From positions 3,896-67,895 of the forward strand of contig JBPCJO010000040.1 of the NCBI GenBank assembly GCA_051005235.1: a DNA stretch of 64,000 nucleotides, written 5' to 3'. Below are positions 39,968 through 48,994 of the stretch, piece by piece. The position numbers and the translations under genes are program-made. Numbering within the stretch: position 1 is the stretch's first letter; each line of letters opens with the position of its first letter. Origin of the DNA: JALQXV01 sp051005235 (GTDB lineage: Bacteria; Patescibacteriota; Saccharimonadia; Saccharimonadales; 2-12-FULL-41-12). A model generated the notes under the pieces. It was not told where the DNA came from, searched no databases, and saw only the letters and a list, made by a program, of their open reading frames with translations.

Positions 39968-40879
39968 CTATTTAACGTATGCCCGTTCCGCGATGCGGAC
40001 ATCAATATATTCGGCCGGTGTTACCTTGGTACGCTCAATGAATTCTTTCGTGGTATAGAATGTGCCAAAACTTTTACGGGCATCTTCGTTGACATTGTAT
40101 TTAATGAAGTACGGCATGCCTTGATACTTAACGGCCAGCTCCCCTCCCCCCGCGGTCATAGTGATTGATTCAATCACTAGTTGTTTTGCGTCGGATTGAT
40201 GCTTTACCTCCGTTATAAAAGTAACTTGGGCGAGCGTAAGGGCGGGTTTACCTACTTCTATACGTGTATCAGACTGGTCGCTGACGGTTAAAAAGGAGTC
40301 AGCCTTGGTTTTGCTCACATCTTGGGTGCCCAACACTGCCACACCTCTGTTATCAATCAAGAAGGTATCTGTGCCATTGCGGAGTACAAGTTCTGGCCGG
40401 GCAACTGTTAACTCAACTGTGGCATACCGAGAAAATAACGGTGTCGTAACTTCTACTGAGGATAACTCTGGAAAGCGAGCTTGTAATTCGGTGCTGATTT
40501 TTTGCCGGTTGATCGTAAATTTAGATTGGCTCAGCAGGTTATCTGTCAACTCTTGGCTGGCTTGGCTATACTCAGCATTGTCCCGGATAGCAACCGATTG
40601 GACAGTGGTTTTTACCTGTGGCTGGGCTGGTATCAGCGAAAAGTAAATTATGACCCCAAAAGTGATTAAACAACCAGCAATAATTGACGCGCTGTTGAAT
40701 CGCGCCCATAAACCATTGGTTTTCTTGGCGGTCTCATTTCTAGCTTCCTGGCCTTCGTTGCGGGCACTGGCCCGGGTTGGTTGGGACCGATTGGAACTAT
40801 ACTGGAAGGTTGACTGCTTTTGTCTGGTGATATGGGGCGAACGTTGGACGGGTGGTTGTTTTTTTGACAATCTGATCAT
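39968..40879 (-). CDS. ftsQ: Cell-division protein FtsQ (POTRA domain)
   Basis: A 303-residue bitopic membrane protein. Basic, low-complexity cytoplasmic tail (1-58), one helix (about 64-83), a POTRA domain (about 90-160, AEYSQASQELTDNLLSQSKF ... FSRYATVELTVARPELVL) and the FtsQ beta domain. It links early and late divisome proteins. It is the last gene of the division cluster; ftsA and ftsZ are not next to it. The start overlaps the end of murG by 4 bases. Confidence 0.88.
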   Translation of the reverse strand: MIRLSKKQPPVQRSPHITRQKQSTFQYSSNRSQPTRASARNEGQEARNETAKKTNGLWARFNSASIIAGCLITFGVIIYFSLIPAQPQVKTTVQSVAIRDNAEYSQASQELTDNLLSQSKFTINRQKISTELQARFPELSSVEVTTPLFSRYATVELTVARPELVLRNGTDTFLIDNRGVAVLGTQDVSKTKADSFLTVSDQSDTRIEVGKPALTLAQVTFITEVKHQSDAKQLVIESITMTAGGGELAVKYQGMPYFIKYNVNEDARKSFGTFYTTKEFIERTKVTPAEYIDVRIAERAYVK

Positions 40880-42030
40880 GCGGCAATCTCGAGCAGTAGC
40901 TTAGCTAAAACCGCGGCGGCGCTTTGATTTGGGGTTAGGCTGTGGAGGTTTTTAGCAAGGTCGGCTCGCTTGGCTGGGTTTTGTAGTAACTGTTTGGCTG
41001 CTTTGTATAGCGTGTCACTATCGTCTGTGAGAGCCGGTTCTTGCACAATCACCGCCGCTTTAGCATCGGCATAGACTTGGGCGTTCCGTAATTGATGGCC
41101 GCCAGTCAGATAGGGATTTGGAATGATAATACAGGCTTTACCCTGGGCTGAGAAGTCAGCAATGGTCGTGGCGCCAGCCCGGGTAATAATTACGTCGGCG
41201 ATCGCGCTCATATGAAAGAGTTCGGGGGTAAAATCAAAAAACGTCACTCGGTCGGCTAACTCTTTTGGAAAAGCCTTAGACTGATCGTTGTTGCCTGCCC
41301 CTATCTGATGCAAGACATGCAAGGTCGGCTGATCGGTTAGTAAACGCGGCAACATGGCAATAACCGCCTCGTTTAAGCGCCTGGCGCCATTACTGCCGCC
41401 GGTAACCAATATAATCGGCGCATTGGCCGGAATACCGTACTTCCCCCGTAAAATGGCTTGCTCGGCTTTAGAATACGCCTTAAAGCGATTGTCGGTCGGT
41501 ACGCCGACGACCTGAATCGAGTGTGGCGGATAATCGTAGTACTGAGCGGGCATGGCCGTGGCGTGGTACCGCGCCCATCGGGCTGCAATCCGGTTAGATA
41601 AGCCAGGCAGCGCGTCGGAATCGTGCGTTATGTATGGTATATGGCGCGCTTGGGCAGCTACTGCCAACGGAACACAGACAAACCCGCCTTTTAGCAGCAG
41701 CGCCCGTGGCTTTAATCGTTTTAACAGCCGGTAACTTTGGACTAGACCTGCGAACATACGGAACATATCGCGAATATTTAATAGGTTTGTTTTAACATCA
41801 AAGAACTTGGTGATGAAAGATTCGCCGTGGTAGCGCCTTAGTTTTCCGGCAGAAATAAAATGATATTCATCAAATAGTTTGCTTTTGGTAGCAATCGAGG
41901 CGAATTTACCACCGCGCTCACCGACGTAAATCAGCCGGACGTCGGGGTGGTGCTGGCGCAGCTCAAGAGCGACGGGCAGAAGCGGCGTAATATGGCCGCC
42001 CGACCCGCCGCCGCATAGGACGATGGTCAT
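40876..42030 (-). CDS. murG: UDP-GlcNAc:lipid I N-acetylglucosaminyltransferase
   Basis: A 384-residue peripheral membrane enzyme that makes lipid II. GGGSGGHITPLLPVA (about 6-20) is the diphosphate-binding loop, and VTGGSNGARRLNEAV (about 190), ITRAGATTIADF (about 277) and IPNPYLTGGHQLRNAQ (about 295) are the GT-B signatures. Complete. Its start overlaps the end of ftsW by 68 bases, unusually long for this cluster. Murein synthesis is thus coupled to FtsW production. Confidence 0.95.
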   Translation of the reverse strand: MTIVLCGGGSGGHITPLLPVALELRQHHPDVRLIYVGERGGKFASIATKSKLFDEYHFISAGKLRRYHGESFITKFFDVKTNLLNIRDMFRMFAGLVQSYRLLKRLKPRALLLKGGFVCVPLAVAAQARHIPYITHDSDALPGLSNRIAARWARYHATAMPAQYYDYPPHSIQVVGVPTDNRFKAYSKAEQAILRGKYGIPANAPIILVTGGSNGARRLNEAVIAMLPRLLTDQPTLHVLHQIGAGNNDQSKAFPKELADRVTFFDFTPELFHMSAIADVIITRAGATTIADFSAQGKACIIIPNPYLTGGHQLRNAQVYADAKAAVIVQEPALTDDSDTLYKAAKQLLQNPAKRADLAKNLHSLTPNQSAAAVLAKLLLEIAA

Positions 42031-43300
42031 AGCTAGGCTCCTTCGCTTTCATTTTGTTGCTACTACGGATCGGTTCAAAGCTGGTATAGCGTGAGATCTG
42101 AAAAACTAAGCCCAGCGCCGCCATAATAAATAGAATACTGGTACCACCGTAGCTGATAAATGGCAACGTAATACCTTTAAGCGGCAGCAGGCCGATCATG
42201 GCGCCGACGTTAATAATAGTCTGGGTGCTGATCCAGGCCAGTACTCCGACTACAAACAACCGGGCAAACGGTTCACGGGTGCGCTCGATAATGCGCTTAA
42301 AGCGCGAAAATAGCAGTAGATATAAGCCCAGCACTGCGGCTACGCCCATAAAACCAAACTTTTCTGCTAAGATGGCAAAGATTGAATCGTTAGCGGCTTC
42401 GGGCAAATAACCGTAAGCCTGCACTCCGCTGCCGAGGCCCAGGCCGAACATTCCCCCGCTGCCAACCGCAATTAGGGCTTGGCAGGCCTGGTAGCCAGTG
42501 GCTTGGCAATCGCTTTGGGGGTTTAAAAAGGTAGTGACGCGGTCACGCCGGTATGGTGTCGAGGCAATCGCCAAGGTGGCTAAGACTGCAATAATAGTAA
42601 CGATGATACCAATTTTTTTGAGCGGTAAGCCGGCGGTATAGCCCAGCACGCCAATAATAGCGATCATAACGCCTGTGGAACCCAGGTCGCTCTGTATACC
42701 CGCCACGACCACACCGATCAAGCCAATCACGATCAATAGCGGTCGCAAAGTCTTTTTGCTATCGTTAATTTCTCCGTTACGCATACGTTCTACCAAAAAC
42801 ATGGTCAGCCAGACGATCAATGTAAGTTTAATCATTTCGGCTATCTGAAAAGAGAAACCGCCTACTTGGATCCAACGGGTCGCGCCGTTAATCTCTTCGC
42901 CGGCGATCATGACAATTAAAATACCTGCCGCGGTTAGCCCCAGTAGTACATGACGAGCTTTTTGGAGCATTCCTATTGAAATAAAGCTGGCAAGTGTAAA
43001 TGCTGCCAACCCTAAACCAATTGCTATCAGCTGCTTAATTACAAAGTAATTATTATCAACACCTTTAGTAGCGGCAAGCCCAGGGCTTATCGCGTACACC
43101 ACCACCAAACCAATGACAGATAATAGCAACGCGATGATGAGCAAACTATAGTCCGGTCGATGACGACGCGACAGGCTATTAGATGATAGACCGCTCGAAG
43201 AGGTAGAGGAGTTACTTGATGTGCCACGCTGCCGTGCGAACTGCCGGTTGTTTGACCTGGCAGGTCGCTGTGGGCGAGTGAAGAAAAGTGACTTAAACAT
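41963..43300 (-). CDS. ftsW: Lipid II polymerase / division protein FtsW (SEDS)
   Basis: A 445-residue SEDS glycosyltransferase with ten membrane spans. A Ser/Arg-rich cytoplasmic tail (1-50) is followed by spans from about 53 on. LQSDLG-like GIQSDLGSTGVM (catalytic Asp region), QAYGYLPEAANDSIFAILAEKFGF and GLLPLKGITLPFISYGGTSIL are conserved. A basic C-terminal tail (MRRRVGRPYYAASARRS) overlaps murG. The start overlaps the mraY end by 8 bases. FtsI, its transpeptidase partner, is two genes upstream. Confidence 0.95.
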   Translation of the reverse strand: MFKSLFFTRPQRPARSNNRQFARQRGTSSNSSTSSSGLSSNSLSRRHRPDYSLLIIALLLSVIGLVVVYAISPGLAATKGVDNNYFVIKQLIAIGLGLAAFTLASFISIGMLQKARHVLLGLTAAGILIVMIAGEEINGATRWIQVGGFSFQIAEMIKLTLIVWLTMFLVERMRNGEINDSKKTLRPLLIVIGLIGVVVAGIQSDLGSTGVMIAIIGVLGYTAGLPLKKIGIIVTIIAVLATLAIASTPYRRDRVTTFLNPQSDCQATGYQACQALIAVGSGGMFGLGLGSGVQAYGYLPEAANDSIFAILAEKFGFMGVAAVLGLYLLLFSRFKRIIERTREPFARLFVVGVLAWISTQTIINVGAMIGLLPLKGITLPFISYGGTSILFIMAALGLVFQISRYTSFEPIRSSNKMKAKEPSYDHRPMRRRVGRPYYAASARRS

Positions 43301-44342
43301 GGTAATTACTCAGTACAAAGATCATTATGCCAATTACGCCGCTGACCTGGCCTAAAATCCAGAAGCGCATGGTGACTTTTGTTTCGGGCCAGCCAGAAGC
43401 TTCGAAATGGTGATGGAGCGGCGCGATTTTAAATATCTTTTTACCCTTACGGAGTTTTTTAGATAAGATTTGCAATACGCTGGAGCCTGCTTCGGCCACA
43501 AAAACGGCACCGATGATCGGTAGGAGTAAAACAGTATCGGTAATCATAGCTACCACGCCAAGCGCAGTACCGAGCGCGTACGAACCGGAGTCTCCCATAA
43601 AAAACCGGGCTGGGTAGACATTAAACCAGGTATAACTGAGGAGCGCACCGACCATAGTCAGACAAAAGCCTGCCACGCCAAAGCGTTCTTGCAAGAACGC
43701 AATAATGGCAAAGTTACCAAAGGCAATTGCCGCCAAGCCACCGGCTAAGCCATCAAGGCCGTCCGTAAAGTTAACCGCATTGGTGGTGCTCACCACGACC
43801 AATACAAACAGGGGTACAATTAACCAGCCAACTTCGAGCGGCACACTAAGACCCGGCACATACATGCTATGAACGTCTAGCTTTAGATAAAAATACAGGC
43901 CACCAATCAGGGCGACACCGACCGTTAGCATAAATTTAATCTTTGACGGCAAACCAGCCACCCCTGCCCCAGTGCCTCGAATATTAATCAGGTCATCAAT
44001 TAAACCAATCGCGCCCGCGCCCAAAAAGGCAGCCAGTGGCAGCCAGGTTTCTTCGCGCTCTAAGTTAAACAACGAAGTTACAACCAGCACCGACACTAAG
44101 AAAATAACCCCAGCCATAGTTGGGATCATGCGACGGTGTTTTTCGGCATGCAACTGGGCGAAGATTTTAGCTTTTTCCCCTGTTACCGCGTTACTGCGCG
44201 GCTTCTTCCACCATTTTCCTCGATACGCGAGGGTGGTATAGATAGGCGTAATAAGAATACTAAGCGCAAAACCAAGAAAAGCCAGAAAAAAGATCTCGAT
44301 GAGCTGACTAGCCTGAAGTGTCAATGTAAATGTATCGTTCAT
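43293..44342 (-). CDS. mraY: Phospho-MurNAc-pentapeptide transferase
   Basis: A 349-residue polytopic enzyme that makes lipid I from UDP-MurNAc-pentapeptide and undecaprenyl phosphate. The catalytic aspartates are in GLIDDLINI (about 122) and NAVNFTDGLDGLAGG (about 190). The Mg site FFMGDSGSYALGT (about 248) and the LHHHFE histidine triad (about 310) are intact. The murC-F ligase genes, often beside it, are absent from this cluster. Confidence 0.95.
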   Translation of the reverse strand: MNDTFTLTLQASQLIEIFFLAFLGFALSILITPIYTTLAYRGKWWKKPRSNAVTGEKAKIFAQLHAEKHRRMIPTMAGVIFLVSVLVVTSLFNLEREETWLPLAAFLGAGAIGLIDDLINIRGTGAGVAGLPSKIKFMLTVGVALIGGLYFYLKLDVHSMYVPGLSVPLEVGWLIVPLFVLVVVSTTNAVNFTDGLDGLAGGLAAIAFGNFAIIAFLQERFGVAGFCLTMVGALLSYTWFNVYPARFFMGDSGSYALGTALGVVAMITDTVLLLPIIGAVFVAEAGSSVLQILSKKLRKGKKIFKIAPLHHHFEASGWPETKVTMRFWILGQVSGVIGIMIFVLSNYHV

Positions 44343-44441
44343 AAGGTATAGATGTTTGTTTTTATTATATAACTATACGACTAGTATACCCTATTTTCTC
44401 CTTAACAGCCAACATAAATGCAAGTTTGGCACGTGTCTAAT

Positions 44442-44538
44442 GCCAACATATTAATCGTATATAATTCGTATATAACCCCTACCCCTGTTAACTGTGTATG
44501 CTGGGTATATACGAATTATATACGATTAATATGTTGGC
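44442..44538. repeat. 33-base perfect inverted repeat
   Basis: Arms 44442-44474 and 44506-44538 (starting GCCAACATATTAATCG) are perfect complements with a 31-base loop containing CCCCTACCCC. It fills much of the 272-base gap between ftsI and mraY. Both genes are on the minus strand, so it may act as a partial terminator or RNA-stability element; no T-run. Confidence 0.8.
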
Positions 44539-44614
44539 TCTTTTAAGTGTGAGGGCGGAGTGAAAGCAAAGAGGTTATGGGAAGGTGTCCAAGCGTAGAA
44601 TCTACGTGGTTAGT

Positions 44615-46360
44615 TTAGCGTGAAACTTGTGAAACGGCGTAATTTTGGATGAGCATGTCCATTGTTTTAGCAAATAGCGGCGCGGCGGCGCTTGTACCGG
44701 CGTAACCGGCTACTTTTGGTTCGTCCACCCGGACCATAATTACGTACTGGGGTGTATCACCGCCAACGTAACCGAGGAAGGTTCCGTTGTAGCGGTCGTC
44801 GTAGTAGCCGCCATTGGGCTTTGGCACTTCGGCTGTGCCGGTTTTACCTCCGACGCGGTAGCCGTCACGCTTTAAGAACCGGTAGTTGTTCTGGACGGAA
44901 TTTTCGTGCATGCCGCGTAAAACCTCAGAAACCTCTGGTTTAACCGTATCGGTTTTGATAATGTCCTTCTTACTTGAATCGGCGGGCTCCACTAAATGCG
45001 GGCGGTAGTAGATGCCTCCGTTAACAGTCGCCGAAAAGGCGCTGGCTATCTGGAGCGGTGTGACGTTAATACCCTGGCCAAACGCGGTATTGGCGTATTG
45101 AATATCCAAGCCATAGCCTTCGGTTGGACTGGGCACAAAACCTTCGGCTTCGTAACCTTGCTCAATGCCGGTTTTTTGGCCAAAATGATAGTTATTGGTG
45201 AGATAACGGTTCCAGGTAAGGCGTCCTTGTTCGTTTAGCTGGCCGCCGCCGAGCTGCATAAGTACGTACGTCGCGCCGGTATTAAGCGAATAGCGCAGAA
45301 TGTCAGCGATACTGCGTGTGGCGGCGCCGCCGTCTTCTTCGACGTTGCGCACCGTGGCCGTACCAATTTTATAAAAACTGGGGTCGTAATAGGTTGTGTT
45401 AGCGTTGATGACGCCTTCATTTAAGCCGGCCGCTACCGTCAAAGTTTTCATAATTGAGCCAGGTTCCATTGGGGAGCTGGCGGCCGAATTATTAAAAACT
45501 GAGGCATCTTCTACTTTTGCAAAGTCGGCTGGGTTATAGGTTGGGTAGTTAGCCATAGCTTTAATCGCGCCGGTGGCCGGATCCATAACGATGACACTGC
45601 CCGACTTAGACCGGACCTGCTCTAAATGGGCTTTTAGGGTGTCTTCGAGGCGGCGCTGCATGCTTAGGTCAATTGTTAGCAGCGTGCGCTTGCCTTGTTC
45701 GGGGTCACGGCGGACATTATCGCCGGCACCGACTAACGGTACTCCACTGGCGTCCGTGATGGCTTTTAGCTCACCGGGTTTACCTTTGAGTTGTTCGTCC
45801 AAGTATTGCTCAACGCCATACTTGCCTTCTCCTTCATCATTTACAAAGCCGAGGAGCTGGGCAGCCAGAGTACCTTGAGGATAGGTACGTTGCGGCGCTA
45901 CCCGCGTGCCAACACCTTTGATTTCAAGTTTGTTGAGCGCATCACTTTTATCTTGTGGTAGTTTTTTTGCTAATACTGCGTAATGCGTGTCGGTCTTCAT
46001 TTTTTCTTCGTACTCGCTGGCGTTTCCGCCAATAATACGGGCAATCGCATCAGCCGCCGCGTGTGGATCTTTGACATACTTTGGGTCGGCAAATAAGGTA
46101 AAAACTTCTTCATTAAGTACAATCGGGACAATATTGTTGCCGTCGTGCGCTTCGATAACACCGCGTGCAGCCGGAACTTCGTACTCTTTATATTGCCCCT
46201 GGTAAGCGGCTAAACTGTAGCGGTCATGTTGAATAACTTGCAGATAAAACAGGCGGACTAGAAAAAGTGCGAATACAAGCAAAATAACCCCATACCATAG
46301 GTTGAGGCGGAATGAACTGAAATAATTAAGCTGTGGAGCCTGAGAAGCTTTTGGTCGCAT
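44615..46360 (-). CDS. ftsI: Division penicillin-binding protein (FtsI/PBP2 class)
   Basis: A 581-residue class B penicillin-binding protein. N-terminal helix (about 20-42), dimerisation domain, then transpeptidase domain with SxxK at Ser302-Ile-Met-Lys305, SxN at Ser358-Leu-Asn360 and GKTGTAE near 500. It cross-links septal peptidoglycan with FtsW. There is no PASTA domain. It follows ftsL as in most division clusters. Confidence 0.94.
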   Translation of the reverse strand: MRPKASQAPQLNYFSSFRLNLWYGVILLVFALFLVRLFYLQVIQHDRYSLAAYQGQYKEYEVPAARGVIEAHDGNNIVPIVLNEEVFTLFADPKYVKDPHAAADAIARIIGGNASEYEEKMKTDTHYAVLAKKLPQDKSDALNKLEIKGVGTRVAPQRTYPQGTLAAQLLGFVNDEGEGKYGVEQYLDEQLKGKPGELKAITDASGVPLVGAGDNVRRDPEQGKRTLLTIDLSMQRRLEDTLKAHLEQVRSKSGSVIVMDPATGAIKAMANYPTYNPADFAKVEDASVFNNSAASSPMEPGSIMKTLTVAAGLNEGVINANTTYYDPSFYKIGTATVRNVEEDGGAATRSIADILRYSLNTGATYVLMQLGGGQLNEQGRLTWNRYLTNNYHFGQKTGIEQGYEAEGFVPSPTEGYGLDIQYANTAFGQGINVTPLQIASAFSATVNGGIYYRPHLVEPADSSKKDIIKTDTVKPEVSEVLRGMHENSVQNNYRFLKRDGYRVGGKTGTAEVPKPNGGYYDDRYNGTFLGYVGGDTPQYVIMVRVDEPKVAGYAGTSAAAPLFAKTMDMLIQNYAVSQVSR

Positions 46361-46402
46361 GCCTTCCCTTCTTACGATGAACTTTATGTGAACTTAACCG
46401 AT

Positions 46403-46747
46403 CTAACGGATCGTAGCAGTTGGAGCTACCGTGACTAAACCTTGGGTGTTCTGGTTGGCGGCAACACGATCGATCGACTGCAGACGGGCTGCGGCAAGTT
46501 CAAGTTCTTGGTGTTCTTTTTGAAGTTGTGAATGTTGTTTACTAAGGCCATCTATTGTGTAGCCATTCGCATTTGTTTTAGTAACCTGCGTTAAGTATAG
46601 CAGTCCAAGTAGACAGCTCATAATCACCAGCATGATGGTATTACTGATCGGTCCGAGGGTACGGACTTGCTCGTTAAAACTGACTGCGTTTTGGTGACGG
46701 ACCGCAAAACGTTTTCGGCTCATGGCGGTTGAACTTGAGTAAGTCAT
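46403..46747 (-). CDS. ftsL: FtsL-like septum formation initiator
   Basis: A 114-residue bitopic protein. Basic cytoplasmic tail (1-35), one helix (about 36-53, IMLVIMSCLLGLLYLTQV) and a short leucine-zipper-like stretch (about 65-95, LSKQHSQLQKEHQELELAAARL). Position between rsmH and ftsI and topology identify it despite weak sequence conservation. An A-rich leader (AAAAATAAAAACAAAC) lies 15-45 bases before its start. Confidence 0.85.
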   Translation of the reverse strand: MTYSSSTAMSRKRFAVRHQNAVSFNEQVRTLGPISNTIMLVIMSCLLGLLYLTQVTKTNANGYTIDGLSKQHSQLQKEHQELELAAARLQSIDRVAANQNTQGLVTVAPTATIR

Positions 46748-46955
46748 ATGCGTGTTTTCTTCTTTATGTTTTTATTTTTGTTTGTTTTTATTTTTCCGAT
46801 ACCAGAGGTGCCCTTGCGGACACCCCCAAGTGGTATCGTCGAACGTACAAGTTCACTGATAAAGTGCTTTTAAACTACTTTAACGTGTACTTTGTAAGCG
46901 CGGGAGTTGCTTTTGACCTGGATTGGCATAGTGCAAACACCCTTCCTTTTTATTT

Positions 46956-47831
46956 TTATTTTCGCTGCAAGGCTCGTAGCTTAGCGCTTCGGGCCCGCGG
47001 ATTTGAGGAACTTTCTTGGGGAGTACACGTTACCGGTTGCTTGGTAAGCAGGCGTAAGTCCGCATCGTATCGGTTACCGCCGTGTTCGTTAAAATAACGC
47101 TTCACCAGGCGGTCCTCGAGACTATGGAACGAGATAACGGCTAATCTGCCGCCTGGCTTCAGTAGTTGGTGCCATAATGGCAAACTTTTACTGAGCTGGT
47201 CGAGCTCGGCATTAACGGCGATGCGTAATGCCTGGAATATCCGTGCCTCTAGCCGTACTTTCGGGTAGCGCGGTGTACTCTTATTGATAATGCCAGCGAG
47301 TTCGGTGGTGGTCGCTATTGGGCGAGCCTCGATAATCGCGTCAACGATCCGGTTCGCGCCGCGGATTTCACCATACTTTTGCAAAATAGATACAAGATCT
47401 TCTTTGCTCCAAGTGTTAATGAGATCGCTTGCGGTAAGCGTGGTACGCGGATCCATGCGCATATCGAGTGGTCCATCGTTTTGAAACGAAAACCCCCGGC
47501 TGGCGTTGTCAAGGTGCGGTGACGATAAACCAATGTCGGCCAGTATCAGATCAAACCGTACGCCCTCATCATATAACTGCTGACTGGCTGCGTAAAAATC
47601 ATTGTGCCTAATTTTGACACGCTGATCGTCTGCAAACATCGCCGTTAAGTGAGTGGTGGCATTTTCGTCACGATCCACCAATATTGCTTTTCCATTGTCG
47701 CTTAACCTTTCTAACACGCGCCGAGCATGCCCACCATAGCCTGCGGTCAGGTCCAGGTAATGCTCTCCTGCGTGCGGGTCGAGATATGCGATAACTTCTT
47801 CGACTAATACTGGTATGTGTTTGTCTGTCAC
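46956..47831 (-). CDS. rsmH: 16S rRNA m4C1402 methyltransferase
   Basis: A 291-residue SAM-dependent enzyme methylating N4 of C1402 in 16S rRNA. HIPVLVEEVIAYL at the N-terminus, DLTAGYGGHARRVL (SAM site, about 24-37), ADIGLSSPHLDNASRGFSF (about 98) and VISFHSLEDRLVKRYF (about 233) are the family signatures. The start is GTG. The message has a long A-rich, G-poor leader. Confidence 0.95.
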   Translation of the reverse strand: MTDKHIPVLVEEVIAYLDPHAGEHYLDLTAGYGGHARRVLERLSDNGKAILVDRDENATTHLTAMFADDQRVKIRHNDFYAASQQLYDEGVRFDLILADIGLSSPHLDNASRGFSFQNDGPLDMRMDPRTTLTASDLINTWSKEDLVSILQKYGEIRGANRIVDAIIEARPIATTTELAGIINKSTPRYPKVRLEARIFQALRIAVNAELDQLSKSLPLWHQLLKPGGRLAVISFHSLEDRLVKRYFNEHGGNRYDADLRLLTKQPVTCTPQESSSNPRARSAKLRALQRK

Positions 47832-48227
47832 TTACGTTTATTGTTTTATCTGGTGCTTGTTTTTTATTTTTGTTAAAAATTTTTGTTTTTTCAAGGTCAC
47901 CTATTTAGCAGTCAGTTTTTTATTTTTTCATTTTTTATGATGTGACCATCGTTTTTGTTTTTGTTTTCTTATCCTAACGACTTGATGATAAGAAGGTCTT
48001 TTTTAGTCACCTTAGAACTTACGTTCTTCGGTAAAAGATTTTTAAAGTTTTTAGAGACTTATGTGTGAGGTGGAGTTTTGGGAGGTGTTTTTTTATAGAA
48101 GGTACGAAGGTTTTTTCTCGTGGTTTGCCTTAATCCCACATACTGACTGCCAAATAGCTGACCTCGGATACTTGGTTCCGAATATCGACTGCTATTATTT
48201 GTTAAAGAACGCTCAAATCTACAGTAT
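47832..48227 (-). other. 396-base A-rich (minus strand) spacer between mraZ and rsmH
   Basis: No credible gene. On the minus strand it is rich in AAAAATAAAAA-type tracts, has a small hairpin AGAAC-GTAA-GTTCT, and GGTGAC/GGTCAC motifs about 50 bases apart. In most bacteria mraZ and rsmH are nearly contiguous, so this spacer is unusual. It may carry an untranslated regulatory leader for rsmH. Confidence 0.5.
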
Positions 48228-48593
48228 TCAGGTGGCTTTTGCCATAATACGCCAGTAACGGCCAACCCCTACCCCAACAATCTCACGGTCGACTCCGGCA
48301 TAATCCAGAAGGTGCTGCTCGAGCGTAATCCGGCCTTGCTTGTCGTCGATGAGGGCTTCGATCTTTCCGGTCCGAAACTGGACGTTGAGATCAGCAATCC
48401 GCTCATCAAGTATGTCACCCTCGAGACGCGGCTCTACCATGTTGTCCCAAACATCCTTGGGATACAGGTGAAGATACGCACCAAAGCCGCGAGTTACAAC
48501 CGCTCCGCTCGCAAACTTATGACGAATTTCGGGCGGTATAGTAAGTCGCCTCTTTTCGTCAAGCTTGCGTTCGAAATAGTCGTTTGTCGCCAT
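48228..48593 (-). CDS. mraZ: Transcriptional regulator MraZ
   Basis: A 121-residue protein with two SpoVT-AbrB-type halves. DEKRRLTIPPEIR (about 12-24) and DDKQGRITLEQHLLDYAG (about 83-100) carry the DxxxR signatures. MraZ is a DNA-binding repressor of the division cluster in other bacteria, recognising GTGGG-type repeats; three such sites are present in its own promoter here. Slightly shorter than the usual 140-150 residues. Confidence 0.92.
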   Translation of the reverse strand: MATNDYFERKLDEKRRLTIPPEIRHKFASGAVVTRGFGAYLHLYPKDVWDNMVEPRLEGDILDERIADLNVQFRTGKIEALIDDKQGRITLEQHLLDYAGVDREIVGVGVGRYWRIMAKAT

Positions 48594-48704
48594 ACTTACT
48601 GCTGCTTGTTGGTTGTGGTTGATAGATTTTTAATTTTTAGTGGTTTTTTATTTTTGATCGGTTAATGCCCGATTTCTAGTAACACTTTTGGTTACCTACG
48701 ATTA

Positions 48705-48746
48705 CCCACTTACACAATCATACTACCCACCCTACCCCACATTCAA
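48705..48746 (-). promoter_or_regulatory. mraZ promoter with three GTGGG boxes
   Basis: Minus strand: -35 TTGAAT (48741-48746), 18-base spacer, -10 TATGAT (48717-48722). GTGGG occurs at 48736-48740 and 48726-48730 (10-base period, both in the spacer) and at 48705-48709 near the transcription start. This matches known MraZ operators and suggests autorepression. The leader is about 115 bases and A-rich. The rest of the 401-base gap to yvcK holds one DnaA box (48784-48792) and no gene. Confidence 0.7.
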
Positions 48747-48994
48747 TAGTTTTCTTGCGAATCACCCTTTGAAATGAAGCTACTTATCCACAGCTTTGCT
48801 AAACCGCTATATATAGCGCTTCAAATAAATGTATTACGCTAGCAGTAGCGTCTTAAAAAGCAACTCCAGCTAATGATGCTAAATATACCTTCTATGCTTT
48901 AAACAGGCATATATTGCTCTAGGTATACGCTAGAAATGGTGTTGTGTCATCGTAATACGGTATATTTATAGGGTTATCAATTGAGGAAGTAGTT

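Noticed and set aside
39806..40168. A 120-residue plus-strand frame
   Set aside because: More than half of it is antisense to ftsQ, it has no ribosome site, and ftsQ is clearly the real gene.
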